Source: Galaxea fascicularis (Eukaryota; Cnidaria; Anthozoa; Scleractinia; Euphylliidae). Taken from it: a DNA stretch of 64,000 bases. Numbering within the stretch: the stretch's first letter is position 1; every line of letters begins with the position of its first letter. Below the pieces are notes generated by a model that did no database searches, had not been told where the DNA came from, and worked only from the letters and a program-made list of their open reading frames with translations. The translations under genes were made by a program, and so were the position numbers. The DNA lies in contig OX419341.1 of NCBI GenBank assembly GCA_948470475.1, positions 7,159,301 through 7,223,300 of the forward strand. Reading direction: 5' to 3'. Shown here in pieces: positions 47,458 through 60,058 of this stretch.

Positions 47458-48564
47458 TAAGCAACGAGGACGGCAACGGCAAAGACAACGCCGCAAAAAC
47501 AATGGGTTTAATGAGCAAAAACAATCGCTTTGCACGTGCGTTGGTATAGATTCCTTTGCCGTCCTCAGCAAAACAACAACGTGAAATGACCAGATTTCAT
47601 ATTTTCCATAGAACGGGAACGCATGAGGACAAATTTGTCTTTCTTTCTCCTTACTTTGATGCCGTTCATTGTAATTTAGGCCCTGGTTAGTTCGCCAACA
47701 TTTTCACCAGTCCACGAAAGCGAGAAGTTGCATTAAGAAAATGACGTTTTCATCGCCGTCGCCGAGGTAACATCTCGAAGTACTTTCGAATTGATCGAAG
47801 TATCCAGCTCTGGTATCCAAAGACTGTCGTCGACTTTAAAAGCAGAGAGCTTTCGATTCTCTTCAATATGAGTAAGTTCGAATATAAAACTGAGATAGAG
47901 CTTCAAATTAGGTACAGCTGATTACAAAGCACACAGCCAACGTACTGAACACTGATGAACATGCCGCTAACATAAGACGAGATCGTTGCTAGTTTACTGT
48001 TCCCATGAATTTGCTCAAAGTCAATTCAACTCACCTCTCAAATTAAATTCCTTCATGAGTTCTTGTCAATAGAGTCATTTGTAGACTTGATCAGTATGAA
48101 ATCCACCCGTATTTTGTGCCGTTTGCAGTGACCAACGTTTCATCTATTTAGAAAGCGTTACTTGATTCATAGTGATCTTAAAAGAATGCGCCACACTCCG
48201 ACTGTTCAAGCAAATTTCAGTCGCTGAATAGCATACGGAAGGATTAAGCGCACAAAACATCATGCAATGTCAGAGAGGTATGAATCTTGGAAACAGATTT
48301 TTTGTTAATTGTTCAGCCTTAATTGTTTGTGTAAATACGAGTGGCAAGGGAGTCAGAAAGCTCGTGTTACAGCCGGGAAAAGTCGTTGTTTAAAACCAAA
48401 TGAATGTATTACTGAAATAGATGGGTAGAGATCGCTTGTCACGTTGAGGATTGTACCAAATGGAAAAATTGCAATAACGTTCATGTTTCAATTTTTGAAG
48501 AGAAAAAGAAGGAATGAATGTCAGCAAATGAGATGAACCCATGTTACTAAACTCCTTTTGAATG

Positions 48565-48790
48565 ATGCATATGAAAGAAATCATATGCGAACTGCGGATA
48601 TGAAATCAAATGAAGAATGATCGTCGCCGTTGTGATCGCAATTTTTGCAATTGTGTAAAGAAGCCTGAAAAAAATTCAGGACTTCAACTGGGCTTGAACC
48701 CGTAACCTCGCGCGTCAAACATTAAGTAGACCACTCATACTCCTAGCTGTTATCTCGAAGTATTAAGCTTAGCAGAAGTGAAAAAATGTG
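48565..48790 (-). repeat. tRNA-derived SINE, minus orientation
   Basis: Read on the minus strand: an A-box-like TATGAGTGGTCTAC, a B box GGTTCAAGCCC (near 48690-48700), then GAAGTCCTGAATTTTTTTCA, CTTCTTTACACAATTGCAAA and GATTTCATATCCGCAGTTC. This head-and-body order matches a SINE family common in anthozoan genomes, to my knowledge. The internal TGAA...TTCA stem lies directly after the tRNA-like head. Confidence 0.75.
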
Positions 48791-50566
48791 ACGTGGTTTC
48801 CTCTACAAGTGCCTTTCAATAGTAGTCGGTAAGTTGTTTGGCTGTGTTTACTCATGGCTTAATAAAATCCTTGAAAAGAATTAATTTTCGTTGCAGGGGA
48901 CACGTTCCACTGTTAATGAACTTCAAGTTGTTGATGGCTTTGTTTCACGCGACTGTTTCAGTTAAACATGTTGACGTATATCAAATCTAAAGCCACACAT
49001 TAGGATCCTTGAGCTAAAGAAGCACCTCTATTAAACTAAAATAATCATAAGTTATCCGTTTGAATAATTTGAAAGTCGCTCTCAAAATTTCATGATAAGA
49101 ATGCAAATAATGGCGGAAATGTTCTTTAATTTCATCTGATTTGTAAAAACGAAATAAAAAATGCGATTTGCAAAGTTAAAGGCGAGATGAATTTTCATCA
49201 TTCTTTGAAAGCAAAATTTAGTGAGAGGTTTATGTTTACCTTGCAGCGAATAATTAAGGTTTGATGTACATTTGAATAATTGCATATTAAAATTGCTTGT
49301 TGTGGTCGTGTAGCAACCCTCGGTTCAAACATCCGTTTATGGTACAGAAGTTTTGTAAAGCAAGACAAGAGTCATAGCCTAAAATAATTAAACCATTTCC
49401 TTCAAATAATCGGAAATGGAGTAAAAAGTCACTTTCTATTTTGTTCCACGGCAGATGAAAAGGCGTCGGTTGCAGTGGTTGAGTCATAAGACAGACTTGC
49501 ATCTCCGCCCATTGACGTGATACGAGCGTTATATTTTCGTTCTCAACGGCATTCCAATCTTGAAGGCAACTTAAAGCGCCCAGGTGATTTTTCATCTGAT
49601 TTCAATCACTGTTACTGATCTTCGGTTTGGTGTCTGAACAATTGCAATTTTATACAAGAATTGAAAACGCCGGCTCTTTAAGTTTCGGCAAGCTGCTTCT
49701 TGTAAGAGTGAGCAAATTCAGAAATTACCTATGGCTATTATATTATTATTCAAACATACTTTATTCAAACACGCAGACTTAGTTCTCTAGTCAACGAAGG
49801 CTGAGCTCAGGGAAGAAAAGGGAAAAGTTAACACTCACACTCTAAACTGTTCAGTTGTAAAAAAAAAAAAGGAAAATATAATGGTGTTAGCATTTCAAAC
49901 TTAGGGTTCCTCTGCTAAAGTTATTTCCTCCTTTAATTTCATTCATTCCGTTTGCATTAAACCCTTTTAAAACTTTGAAAACTGATTTCTTCACTGTTTC
50001 ATCAAATATATTTTCTCCTGTTTGATTTAAAGCATAAACTTCACTAGCTGTACTGACTGCTCTCTCTCACGGTTCGGCACAGATTCACACTTGTTGTTTC
50101 AGTTGTCAATGAAGTAATTAATGACGATTTGTAGAACTTCCAAGCTACAATCAAAAGGAAACTTAATAATAGCAATGAACGGCCAATCGAGTGTTGTTCA
50201 GTAACATCCTAAGAAGTGATTTGTAAAGCAATACACAAGGAAAAATAAATCTGCGTAAAGAACAACTATCTCTAAAAACAGAGGCATTATTTGAAAAAAG
50301 GTCATGAAACAAATGGAACTTCAACAGTGTTTTGGAAATACAATCTAAAGAACTTCAACCTCTCAAGGCAAACTGAAGAATCGTGCAACCGAGAATAAAG
50401 AACGCTTCAGTTTTGACAGTTCAGTTTCAGATTTTACGGGAGCCGTAAACAATCGGATGCATGGTACGTCGTTATTGTTCCATAATACGCAAAGTTTGTT
50501 TACTGACATTTTGCGAGACCAATCCTTGCAGGCAATTTTGAATTTTAGCCGTTGGTTGTGTTTGCA
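48791..50566. other. Intergenic, nothing recognised
   Basis: AT-rich sequence with short frames only. A minus-strand frame near 49287-49595 has no recognisable domain or splice support. Confidence 0.3.
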
Positions 50567-50706
50567 TATTCGTATTCTCGGTATTGAACTGGATCTAGCA
50601 TGAAGTGGAGGCTCTTGCGGGGGAAAACATTCACATATGAAAAGATTCCCCCGCAAGAGCCTCCACTTCATGCTATTTCCAGTTCAATACCGAGAATACG
50701 AATATG
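50567..50706. repeat. Near-perfect hairpin repeat, family B, copy 1
   Basis: The left arm CATATTCGTATTCTCGGTAT...CTCTTGCGGGGGA and its complement flank a loop of about 22 nt around CATTCACATATG. The arms are about 58 bp with a few mismatches (GGATCTAGC against GCTATTTCC). A second, more perfect copy is at 58834-58988. Confidence 0.9.
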
Positions 50707-53354
50707 GCCTATTGGTTCTGTTGTCTAACCTGAGAACTAGAGTAGTCACTAAAGTCAACATATAAAACTGCGTACGCAAATAACATTTTGCTGTTCAAAA
50801 ACATTATTCAGAAGTTTTGCGTGAATTTACGAGGTTATGATATTTGGCTTGTTGAATAACATGGCTTATTGATAACACACTGTCTTTCGGTCAGCCTCAA
50901 ATCCAGCCACATGGAAAGACGCAGATAATCTCTTCACAAATCCTTTGTTCACTAATTCAACATACTATTTTATCGGCCTCAATCAGGAATTATGTCTCTG
51001 AATATGCGTCTTTATATCGCGAAATTCGCAATCTTTAGGTAAAAATGACCAAGTTTCATACTTAGTACTATATTCTGGTAACTCATGGACCTCTGAGTCG
51101 CTTTTTTGCTTTGTTTTGATTTTTGTTTTTTCGTTTTCTTAGAACTGCAATTTGGTCCTCTTTTATCTCAGTACAGTTGATGTGGTAACAATATGACATA
51201 GCGACTCGATTTCACGTTTTTAACCCCCTTAGCAACAGAAAGAGTTCATGGCGTGGTAAAACAGCTGTGGCCAAAAAAAAAGACTAAACAATACTGTGGG
51301 ACTTGCTTCATGTTAGATCTAATGAAGTATACACCAAAACAATAGCTGCGAGGTGCTTTCTAGCAATATTGGTCAAACTCGCCAAAAATACCGTTCTCCC
51401 TTTCTTGTGTCAAGTATATGTCGTCTTATACAAACCGGTTCAGATGCTTCATGCAAACATTTAATCACGTAGCTACATGGATGACATGGATGAGCAAAAG
51501 ACATGGCACATGTTTGCTAGGAGTACCTACTAGGTTCGCTAAGTTAGTGAATTTGAAGAGTATAACGCATATAACGTGAATCATTTGCACGGTGTGAGAA
51601 TTATTTATCCGCCGTTTTTTCATCTGAAATGTTAAGGGTGACACAGGGGGAAATTTACAAAGCACACAGGCGAAGTGTTTGGTTAATATGTCTGGGTTGA
51701 AGTGTTACAGCCGATAACATTTTGTTCCACGGTAGGGTTATTTCCGGGGATTATTTATGTTACCTGTCACCGGCGTAACACTGACCGTTGTTGGGTGCTT
51801 CCTATGCGGAACTACAGCGCAGCCTTTCTCTTCGCATTTACCAAGCTCTCGATCATCTCCACTCTCTTTTCAGACTATGTTCCTTGTAGTAAGCACACCT
51901 TCTTGAATTTAAATTAACTTGTGAGCGCTTGACAATGCAATGCATAATTTATCAATAACATGCTTGCAGATGATGCCAACGAAAACTTAAGTTACACAGT
52001 CAACAGATCAACCGAAGGGATTCAAAGATTTTTATATCTCTGTTTAAAAAATGAATAAGAGTCTGGTTTTGTTTGTCACTAGTAGCATCGTAATGAATTT
52101 GCGTGGTCCTCGAACATGGTGTCAAAAAGGAGATCAGACAGTATTAAGATTGGAATTATTCCACCCTATAAATGAAAATTAACGTTTAGATTGCTAGAAA
52201 AATCGGTGAGGTATCTTTCTAGAAGAATTTTTTATGTTAATCTTATATAAATGGCAGAGTAAACTGAATATTCAGTAGCTTTATACACCGCTCTAATGCT
52301 TTGGCAATTTAAGCAGTGAGGTTATGTTTACAAAATAATAAAATCGTTGTCACGTACCAGCCTATTTTGAAAATCCCCCCGCTAGTCCGTTACCAAAATA
52401 TTAAGGTTAAGAACATGCATGAACCAATAATTGAATTTGTTTCTTTTTCGATACGGCGTAAACACAATAGAGAGTACCATGAACTCGAAATTGATTAAAC
52501 ATACTATGAGTGCTTGTTATCTCAGAAAGCCTTACTTCATGTAAATTTTACATCGTCAAAAGCTGATACACTAAAAGCTGTTCTAATTATAATTTCAAAA
52601 GCTGTTTTTCCTATCCGGCTGGTAAATTTGATATTCCCATCTGTTTCGCCCCAAAAATAATTTATCCATGAGCGATTTTTGCGATTTCAGCGCGCATTTA
52701 TGGGAAAATACATGAACGTGAGATAATACATTTTTCTGGCATAGAACCCTTTATAAATCTTCCAAGCTTTCGGGTAAACTGTCGCTTTATCTAGAGCTTT
52801 CCGACAAGGAAATCGTTCCAAAACGCTTCCAAATAAATACAATTTATAATTTGGCCAACAGAGAATTTTTTATTTCTTTGTGCTCATCACAACGTAAATA
52901 CACGCTGCTTTCGATATTCCCGTTTAGTTATCCATACAACGAAATGTATTTTTCTCAGTGTGTTTGTCTTTTTTTTTCCCACTGGTTTTTCAACAGATAT
53001 GCTACTCTGCAAAGTAAATATTGGATATTATTCATCATAATATTGTAGGTTACAGTCATGGTGTACCCATTATAATTTAGTGTGTCGTTAAAAAAAATGG
53101 CGGTCCTTCCAGCTTTTCTCTGACGGAAGCAGTAAAGCGTGCTTTTCCTTGAGTCTGTTGAATAATGAACACTTATCCTGCTCAATCTTACGGCTTAGTA
53201 TCAAGCGATGTTACGCACGATTTCACAGGATTATTGTTGAATAAAGCATATTTCACTTAAAACGGATGCAGATTATTCTCCCCAAAAAGCATGGGAAAGA
53301 GACAGGAAGTCAATTTATAATTTAACAGCAATTCATGCAACAAGTAATACGTTT
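50707..53354. other. Intergenic, nothing recognised
   Basis: No supported exon, TIR pair or tandem array was seen. Confidence 0.3.
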
Positions 53355-53356
53355 TA

Positions 53357-54235
53357 CAGTCGAACCTGTATACAATAGCCACCCTGAAAACAGGTGACCG
53401 CTTAATATAGGATCACTAATAATACTCAATGGGCGTGGTCTGACGTCAATTTTAATGGCGTATCATACAAAAGCACTTCATGCAAAAAAACAATAGAACA
53501 ATCAACACTTTTTCAAGCGATCAATATTTATGTAACAAAGTTCAGTGTTCAGTGTCCTCTACTTTTCTTCTGTATACAGTACCGTATTTCTATGACTTCC
53601 GGTTCACGACAAAATGTCTCATTGCGCCCTTTTATAGTTGTTACGTTCAAAGTACTGTTTAAAAAGTGGCAAAATAGACAACAAAACTGTTCAAGTTAAA
53701 GTAGTAATAGCGTAAAGATTAGAGGAATTTCTAGCTAAAGAGTGAAGAGTATTCAAAACAAACATTTTACGTTCGTAATTTTGTACGGTACTTCAGCACA
53801 TGTCGACATGAAAAATACTACGACCAGCTGGTATGAACAGAAACGACAGAGAGCTGGAGCAAGTCGTGACGATTCATTATAAAGATTGACTCCGTTACAG
53901 AAATCGACCCGATATCAGGGTTTTATGTGTGAACAAAAGCCCTATCCGATATGGTTTTCGTACCGGCCCAAGAGCTAATAATAATAAATAGTAAATAATA
54001 AAAAAGAATTTCGCTATAGTGTAGACGTAGCCTGAGGTTCCGTTCAAGGCGGGCCGCGAAATACAGGTAAAAATAACAAAGAAAGACAAACAGGACTGGT
54101 ACAGAGTGGCCCACCGCGGCCGCTTAATAGAGGTGGCCGCCTCACAGGTAACAAATATAGCGTTTGTATGAGCGAAAAATCGGGACTTTGAAAACTGGCC
54201 GATTAATGCAGGGCCGTTATACACAGATTTCACTG
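53357..54235. mobile_element. Pogo/Tc1-like non-autonomous element
   Basis: The ends CAGTCGAACCTGTATAC and the near-complement GTTATACACAGATTTCACTG are bounded by TA on each side (53355-53356 and 54236-54237), the duplication used by Tc1/mariner/pogo elements. Near both ends are GGCCACC/GGCCGC and CTTAATA words typical of pogo-like termini. The 879-bp interior has no DDE transposase frame. Confidence 0.65.
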
Positions 54236-54265
54236 TACTTCGAATTGAGAATGCATGGCCTTTTG

Positions 54266-54315
54266 CAACCTCGTTCTCAGGACCTTTGAAGGGAAAGGTC
54301 CTGGGAACGAGGTTG
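54266..54315. repeat. 50-bp foldback
   Basis: CAACCTCGTTCTCAGGACCTT and its complement (AAGGTCCTGGGAACGAGGTTG) are separated by 8 nt. It lies 30 bp beyond the pogo-like element. The word CAACCTCGTTC is common at the ends of short elements in cnidarian genomes. Confidence 0.7.
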
Positions 54316-54319
54316 TGGC

Positions 54320-56803
54320 CTTTTCGACAACAAGACAGATTCGGCAAGTCCTAATCTTCGACCTGAATAGCCCAATTGGAGTTTAAAGTGGCATTTTTGT
54401 TACATTAGATTAAATGGGCATATTTTCCATTAAGGTACCGCCTTCTAAGAGACTGGGAAACTCTGGGAACCAGGCTGTTTTTCAAAAGTGCTTAAGACCC
54501 ATGCATAGTACGTCCAGTTGCGCTAGGTGACTAAGATGATGGTTTAAATTCCTACTAAACATCAGTGACAGGAGAACCAAACCTTGTTCCGAGAGATTTG
54601 AATACTTCTTGAGCATATTTAGAAGTTACAAAGCTTAATATGGGATTTATTTCTCAGAGATCAAACACATTTAATCTTCGAACACACTTAATACAGGAAT
54701 TCGAGTCATACACAAAGGCGAGAGGTTCAATCGACGATTCATCAAGTGCTTCATCAAGAGAATGAATGAGCGAGCGAGCGGGCGGTTCAGAGTCTTATAC
54801 CATGTCCAAGAAATGAAATTTCAAAATAAATGACCTGAAATCCACAAATTCTGAGTTCGAGCACATGGTTGAAAAGTGAGCATGTAACATTTGCCTCGGT
54901 TCCAAGGTAACGTAACGCAACGTTTTGACCGTAAATTAACACTTAAAAACAGGAGCGTTGACAGAAAACGCCGTAACTTTAACACTAGTAATGCATTTCA
55001 GCACTTGGCCGTCATGTCAGTTGGCTCTAGAACTGGGAGATCGTTGTTCAGACACAACAAGACTCAATTTAGTGATCAAAAGCTAACAATACGAACATAA
55101 CGAAGGAGTGAACTCTTACAATCACTAACCCTCTGCATTTAAACTGTCCAAGTTAGAGGAATGTACATTAATTACGTACTTTATAACATAGAAGGCAAAA
55201 TTACTAAATGCTGATTGGTCGAAGAAGACGACAGAAGATAAGAGCAAAATTACTCGCTCCCAGTCGTTCGAGAACTTAGTCTTCATCTTTATTCAGAGTT
55301 TTTCTTCTCTTTTAACTCGTGTTGCATTTGTTAAAAAGCCATAAGTTAATTGCTAACTTGAAACGATAATTCAGAGGAGACTCGGGCAATTTCCCTGACT
55401 TATGAAAACACGCGTGACATCAATCCTTAAGTCATTTTACTCGGCCCCATACAATTACCTATACCTATTCGAATGATGGGCTTTTTGCGGTACAATGCGA
55501 TTGTCTTCCAGTTTTATGTAACCTAATCGGGAGAAGAAGGTAAAAATTCTTCCTGCAGTAATTCTAATGAGGTTTCATTGGTATTCTAGCTATGATTCCT
55601 TAGCTACTTCATCGATAGAGGCAAAAGTCTAACTAATAGACACAGGTGAGACAGGTGAACACAAGAAGCCATCAGCGTCGAATTACATGTGGGCATCGTG
55701 GTTTCAAATTTGGAATTAGGAGTCATCACGTGCAGAAAGCACTTGAAAATATTGCTTCTGAAACCCTCCGCTATTGTCATAGTTTCTCTTTGAATCGCTT
55801 TCAAGAGAGATAAGAATGCTCTATTCTAAGACCACTTCATGGGATGCTGATATTGAAAATTGATTTTTCTTTTTTTTCAATGAGTGTACATTGTTGCAAA
55901 AGCATGCCCATCAGTATCTGCCTCTTAAAAGCTACCTCAGGTTTGTCAGGAATATCACGAACGCCACAATAAACGTGACTGCAATATGTCCAAATTCGAT
56001 CATAAGCCAGGTTTTCAATTCCTATTAAAACGTTTCCACGAAGAAGTAATAGTGTATGCTCAATAAAATATCGTCGAAATACGTTGGTCAAATGAATTCA
56101 GTATTAATAAAGTCGGAGAGGGGTTACGTTTTCCCATTCCTAGAACCAACAGACACCATAAAAAGTGCTGATGAATACGTTTGCATAGAACGTGGAATCG
56201 TCCTACATGTGAGGTTATCATATTCCACTTTCAGATAAAAGGAAAATAATAGCTATAAAACAAACAAAACACAAGAATAAAATCTGTAAAGCTGTACAAA
56301 TAAAACATAGATAAAAGACGAAGACTTAGCTATGTCACCTACAAAATAATTAAACCCAAATTTACGGAATGATTGAACATCGACAAACATCACTTACCTC
56401 TTCGTTAGGCTAAAACTCTCCGCTTGAAAAAAAAAATGTCCAATTAAAGTTTTTGGGATATGTAAGACAAGGATCTCCAGAAAGGTGACCGATATTTCAT
56501 GTACAAGCGAACCAGCTTGAAGACCGGCAACAAGGGGAACAATTCATGAATTAAGCCAAAAACTTGGTCACAAATATTGAATGCAGTCGCAAACACTCAA
56601 AACAAGGAAATTGTAAAGGGTGTCTGTCATTAAAATATTTAACCGTAAAAGTTGTCTCGCACAGCATCTTCAAATGGCGCGCGTGTCACGAAGACGTCTC
56701 GGGCCTATACACCTGGCAAATCATTTCAATAAAGCGGTGTCGTGCTGACGCAGAAATCCAAAGCGTTCAGAAAAAATTGAATTTTTGATGAATTTTCTAT
56801 TAG
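54320..56803. other. Intergenic, nothing firm
   Basis: Short frames on both strands. Near 56660 an ATG frame (MARVSRRRLGPIHLANHFN) could be a first exon for the gene fragment downstream, but its donor is weak. Confidence 0.25.
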
Positions 56804-57396
56804 GTGTATTCAATAACAGAGGCAAACCGTTCAAATCAAGCCAATCTAAAATTTCTGTGCAAAATCATATGGGCCAACCAAAGAAAAAACAAAAAAATTC
56901 AAGATATTATAGGCAAAGCATTCCCACCTCGCTTCGAAGAAAAGACAAAGGGAAGACGAAAATGGATTATAAGAGATCACAGAACAAAACCTCTCTTTTA
57001 TGGCAAGCGATCTTCGTGTGATATTACTCGTCCGAGTCCTTGTCCGTTGAGTTTCGTCGTGTTTTCCCGCGAAGACCGCGACTACATGCTTTATGACAAA
57101 TTCAGGTATCTTTTAGAAATGCTATTGAGATGCACAGGTAAAAGCAGTAGTGGTCGTAACGGTATCTGATTATGCAGAAGTCCATAAATGTGACGTATTT
57201 TTGAGCCCAATAAACCAAGTTTAAACCGCAACTGAAACATTCTGGTTTTCCAAGAATCGACAAAGTTAACTTAAAAACAAACCAACGACGAGTCGCCTGA
57301 TTATTTCCTTCTTTTCAGCTTCGTACACCTTATCTCAGCTTCAGTACGAAACATATGGCAACGTTTTTGTTAATACGTTGAAGAACCTCAGGCAAA
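56804..57396 (+). CDS. Two-exon gene fragment of unknown family
   Basis: Exon a (56804-57137) follows the acceptor TTTTCTATTAG and ends at ACAG|GTAAAAG in phase 1. Exon b (57319-57396) follows CTTCTTTTCAG and ends at GGCAAA|GTAAGA in phase 1. Together they give 137 residues without a stop. Visible segments: FLCKIIWANQRKNKKIQDII, AFPPRFEEKTKGRRKWIIRD, SREDRDYMLYDKFRYLLEML, then SYTLSQLQYETYGNVFVNTL. The first half is strongly basic and the second hydrophobic-helical. I do not recognise the family. The first and last exons are missing or lie outside what I could identify. Confidence 0.45.
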
Positions 57397-58833
57397 GTAA
57401 GAACAAACAAAGTAAGCCAATTCAGTAACTGACGACATCTGTTGAACACAGTCAATAGTCTCTTGTGTTAATTCATCTTCGAGTTATATGAAAAAAAAAT
57501 TGCTTAAGGACATTATGCTGAATCATGGTGGATCTAGAAAATTCTAAGGAGCTTGTTTTTTTTATTTTTTTATTCTTTAACAATGAAATAAGCATTTCCT
57601 CGTGGCAGATGGAATGTAAGTTCCGAGTGACTTTCATTGCCGCATTTAGTATAAGTAAACGTTTGAATAGGGTCATTTGAGCGGCGATGCAATCAAACAC
57701 TATTTGCCCAGCTCGCGCTAAAAGTCACATTGTGTGACGCAATACTTTTTTGTCTATCTGCGCACCGATAGGAACTGAAACGAGACTTGTGTTCATACAG
57801 CAAATACTCATTAACTTAATCTTTTTCTTCACTTTTTCTTCACTTGGACCTGTTTATTCATGAACCACTTTCCTTCTCTTTCGCACGTTTTCCTCACGGG
57901 GCATTTTCAAAGCTGGTAATCGTGTCACTTGGAAAATTTAAGTCTTCAGTCGCAATTTGAAGTTTCGCTGTATTTAAGATCGAAGCGAACAAATGCATAA
58001 CCTGCAGAGCTCAATATCCACACAAATACAGTTGATTGGTGATGAAAGCAAGTACTTACCTTCAATCCACCTTGTTTTAGCGTAAAAAGTTTAGAAATTT
58101 GAAAACACAGTTGTGGAGGTAAGTACAGTACATTAGAGTTGCGGACGTGAAGGTTTAAGTCTGAAGTAGTAAATTTGGATCAAAACTGATAAAAAGGAGC
58201 ACGCAAACATCAGTAGAATATAAATTAGGTGGTGAGTATTAATTAAAATCTAATTTATGACATTACAGAGAATTAGAGCTAAAAATTGATTGTGCATCAT
58301 TAATTTAGCTTTGTATTTTGCTCGATTAGGCCGGACTTCGATTTTCTGTCAAGTATATTTAACTATCGAGAACTCGAGCATTTCAAGAATAATTATTCAT
58401 CATAAATAAACTGTAGAATCCTGCCTGTGCGTTTTAGACTCACCTGTCGCGTGTTCACAAGTTCAGGCCTTGAAGTTTTTGTAACCACCCTTGCTATTAA
58501 CTTTCTCGGTTCAACTCCTCAGAGATCCGTACTGAAATAACGCATCAGTTTATAGATCGGTTCCCTTCATTGTTATTAAAGTGCAGGTCTATTGAATAAT
58601 TTGCATTTTACAACTGTAGGACTGAAATTAAGATCATTCTGATCTCGTCTTAACCATGCAAACCTGTTGCCCGGTGACACGGCCTTTCTCCAAATAATGA
58701 TAATGTGTCTTACAAAGAAATTGCTGTCTTGTTTGACACAAAAACGACATGTCAGCATTTGATCGACAAAATATAGGCCGTTTCGGAGTTCGGCAGGGAA
58801 CTGGGGTGAGTTTCAAATTTTAAGTAATCGATA
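57397..58833. other. Possible intron or intergenic, nothing firm
   Basis: No downstream exon compatible with phase 1 from the gene fragment at 56.8-57.4 kb was identified with confidence. No TIR pairs were recognised. Confidence 0.25.
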
Positions 58834-58988
58834 AATAGGCCATATTCGTATTCTCGGTATTGAACTGGATCCAGCATGAAGTGGAGGCTCTTGCGGGGGA
58901 ATACATTTACATATGAAAAGATTCCCCGCAAGAGCCTCCACTTCATGCTGGATCCAGTTCAATACCGAGAATACGAATATGGCCTATT
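58834..58988. repeat. Near-perfect hairpin repeat, family B, copy 2
   Basis: Arms of about 66 bp begin AATAGGCCATATTCGTATTC, pair almost without mismatch, and enclose a loop around ATACATTTACATATG. The sequence shares over 90% of its bases with 50567-50706. The terminal AATAGGCC/GGCCTATT extends the arms further than in copy 1. Confidence 0.9.
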
Positions 58989-59146
58989 GACACCATCACG
59001 TCAGTGAAAGATACCGTTGAAGTTGGTCGTTTGACCACGTTTGATTCTTTTAGGTTGAACAGAAACCACGTTATGGACTTAAAAACATCGTTCAAAATCC
59101 ATACAAACGTCTCTAATTCTGAGGCTGCGTTCCCCAAAACCATATA

Positions 59147-59557
59147 CAGGGGCACAAAACGACCAATTTGTTGAAAAATGTATTATTATACCCCAGTTAA
59201 TAAAACTAAATGTTATTCAGGCATTTTCAGGTCTTTTTTTAATATTGCTGGGAATAAAATATCTGTTCCTTTTTGGCAGCAAGACACACAAGATATTTCC
59301 CAGCCAGCTAGATAAAATTGGTTGGTTTCCCAGCCAGGTGCAAATTGAGCACCCTGCACAACAACAAAAAAGACAATTTCATATGTCGTAAGCCAAAATG
59401 GGCCTCAAATAAACGCTTCAGTGGGGGGGGGGGGGGGGTTAGACACAGCAGAGAGAAATTTTATAACGAACTCCGGGAAATAGTTGATATTTTGCCAGCC
59501 AGCGCAATACCTCGGGGGAACAGATACAGTGAGGAACAGATTCGTTTTGTGCCCCTG
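59147..59557. mobile_element. Short TIR element, family A, copy 2 (6-bp duplication)
   Basis: The ends CAGGGGCACAAAACGA and TCGTTTTGTGCCCCTG are flanked by CATATA (59141-59146 and 59558-59563). It is nearly identical to the first ~250 bp of 6417-6908, with a shorter 3' half and an 18-bp G run in the middle. Non-coding. Confidence 0.9.
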
Positions 59558-60058
59558 CATATAAACTCTTACAAATATTAATCAGTTTTCTGACAGCTGT
59601 AAAATCCCGTCATCCACCTACTGTTTGGAAATAACTAAGGTAAAAATAAAGGTCAAAGCTGGCTTCTGCTGGTCACTGTATTTATTCTGATCCTCTCACA
59701 AGTACGTTTCATATATATATTTTCCACGGATATGAAAGCTTTACTTCATCGTGTTGACTTTTTACCCTTCATGATGTCAGTGCTGACTATAAGCCTCGAA
59801 GTAAACCTTTCTATAGACTTGAAAATTGGACATATTTAGTAATTACTCTTTCCAAGTAAGCTCGTTCATATTTTTATATCACAGTGATGTATTACCGCTT
59901 CAGGGGCGTAACCAGGATTTTCCACAGCTAGACCAGGTACGCACAACTTTCAACCCCCCACACCCACCCTCCTCCACATCTTTGTCACATGCCTTCATTT
60001 AATTTTCCTTTACCATCAGCATGCTGAAGTTACGTTGTAAGCGTAAGTGTCGTAAGTC

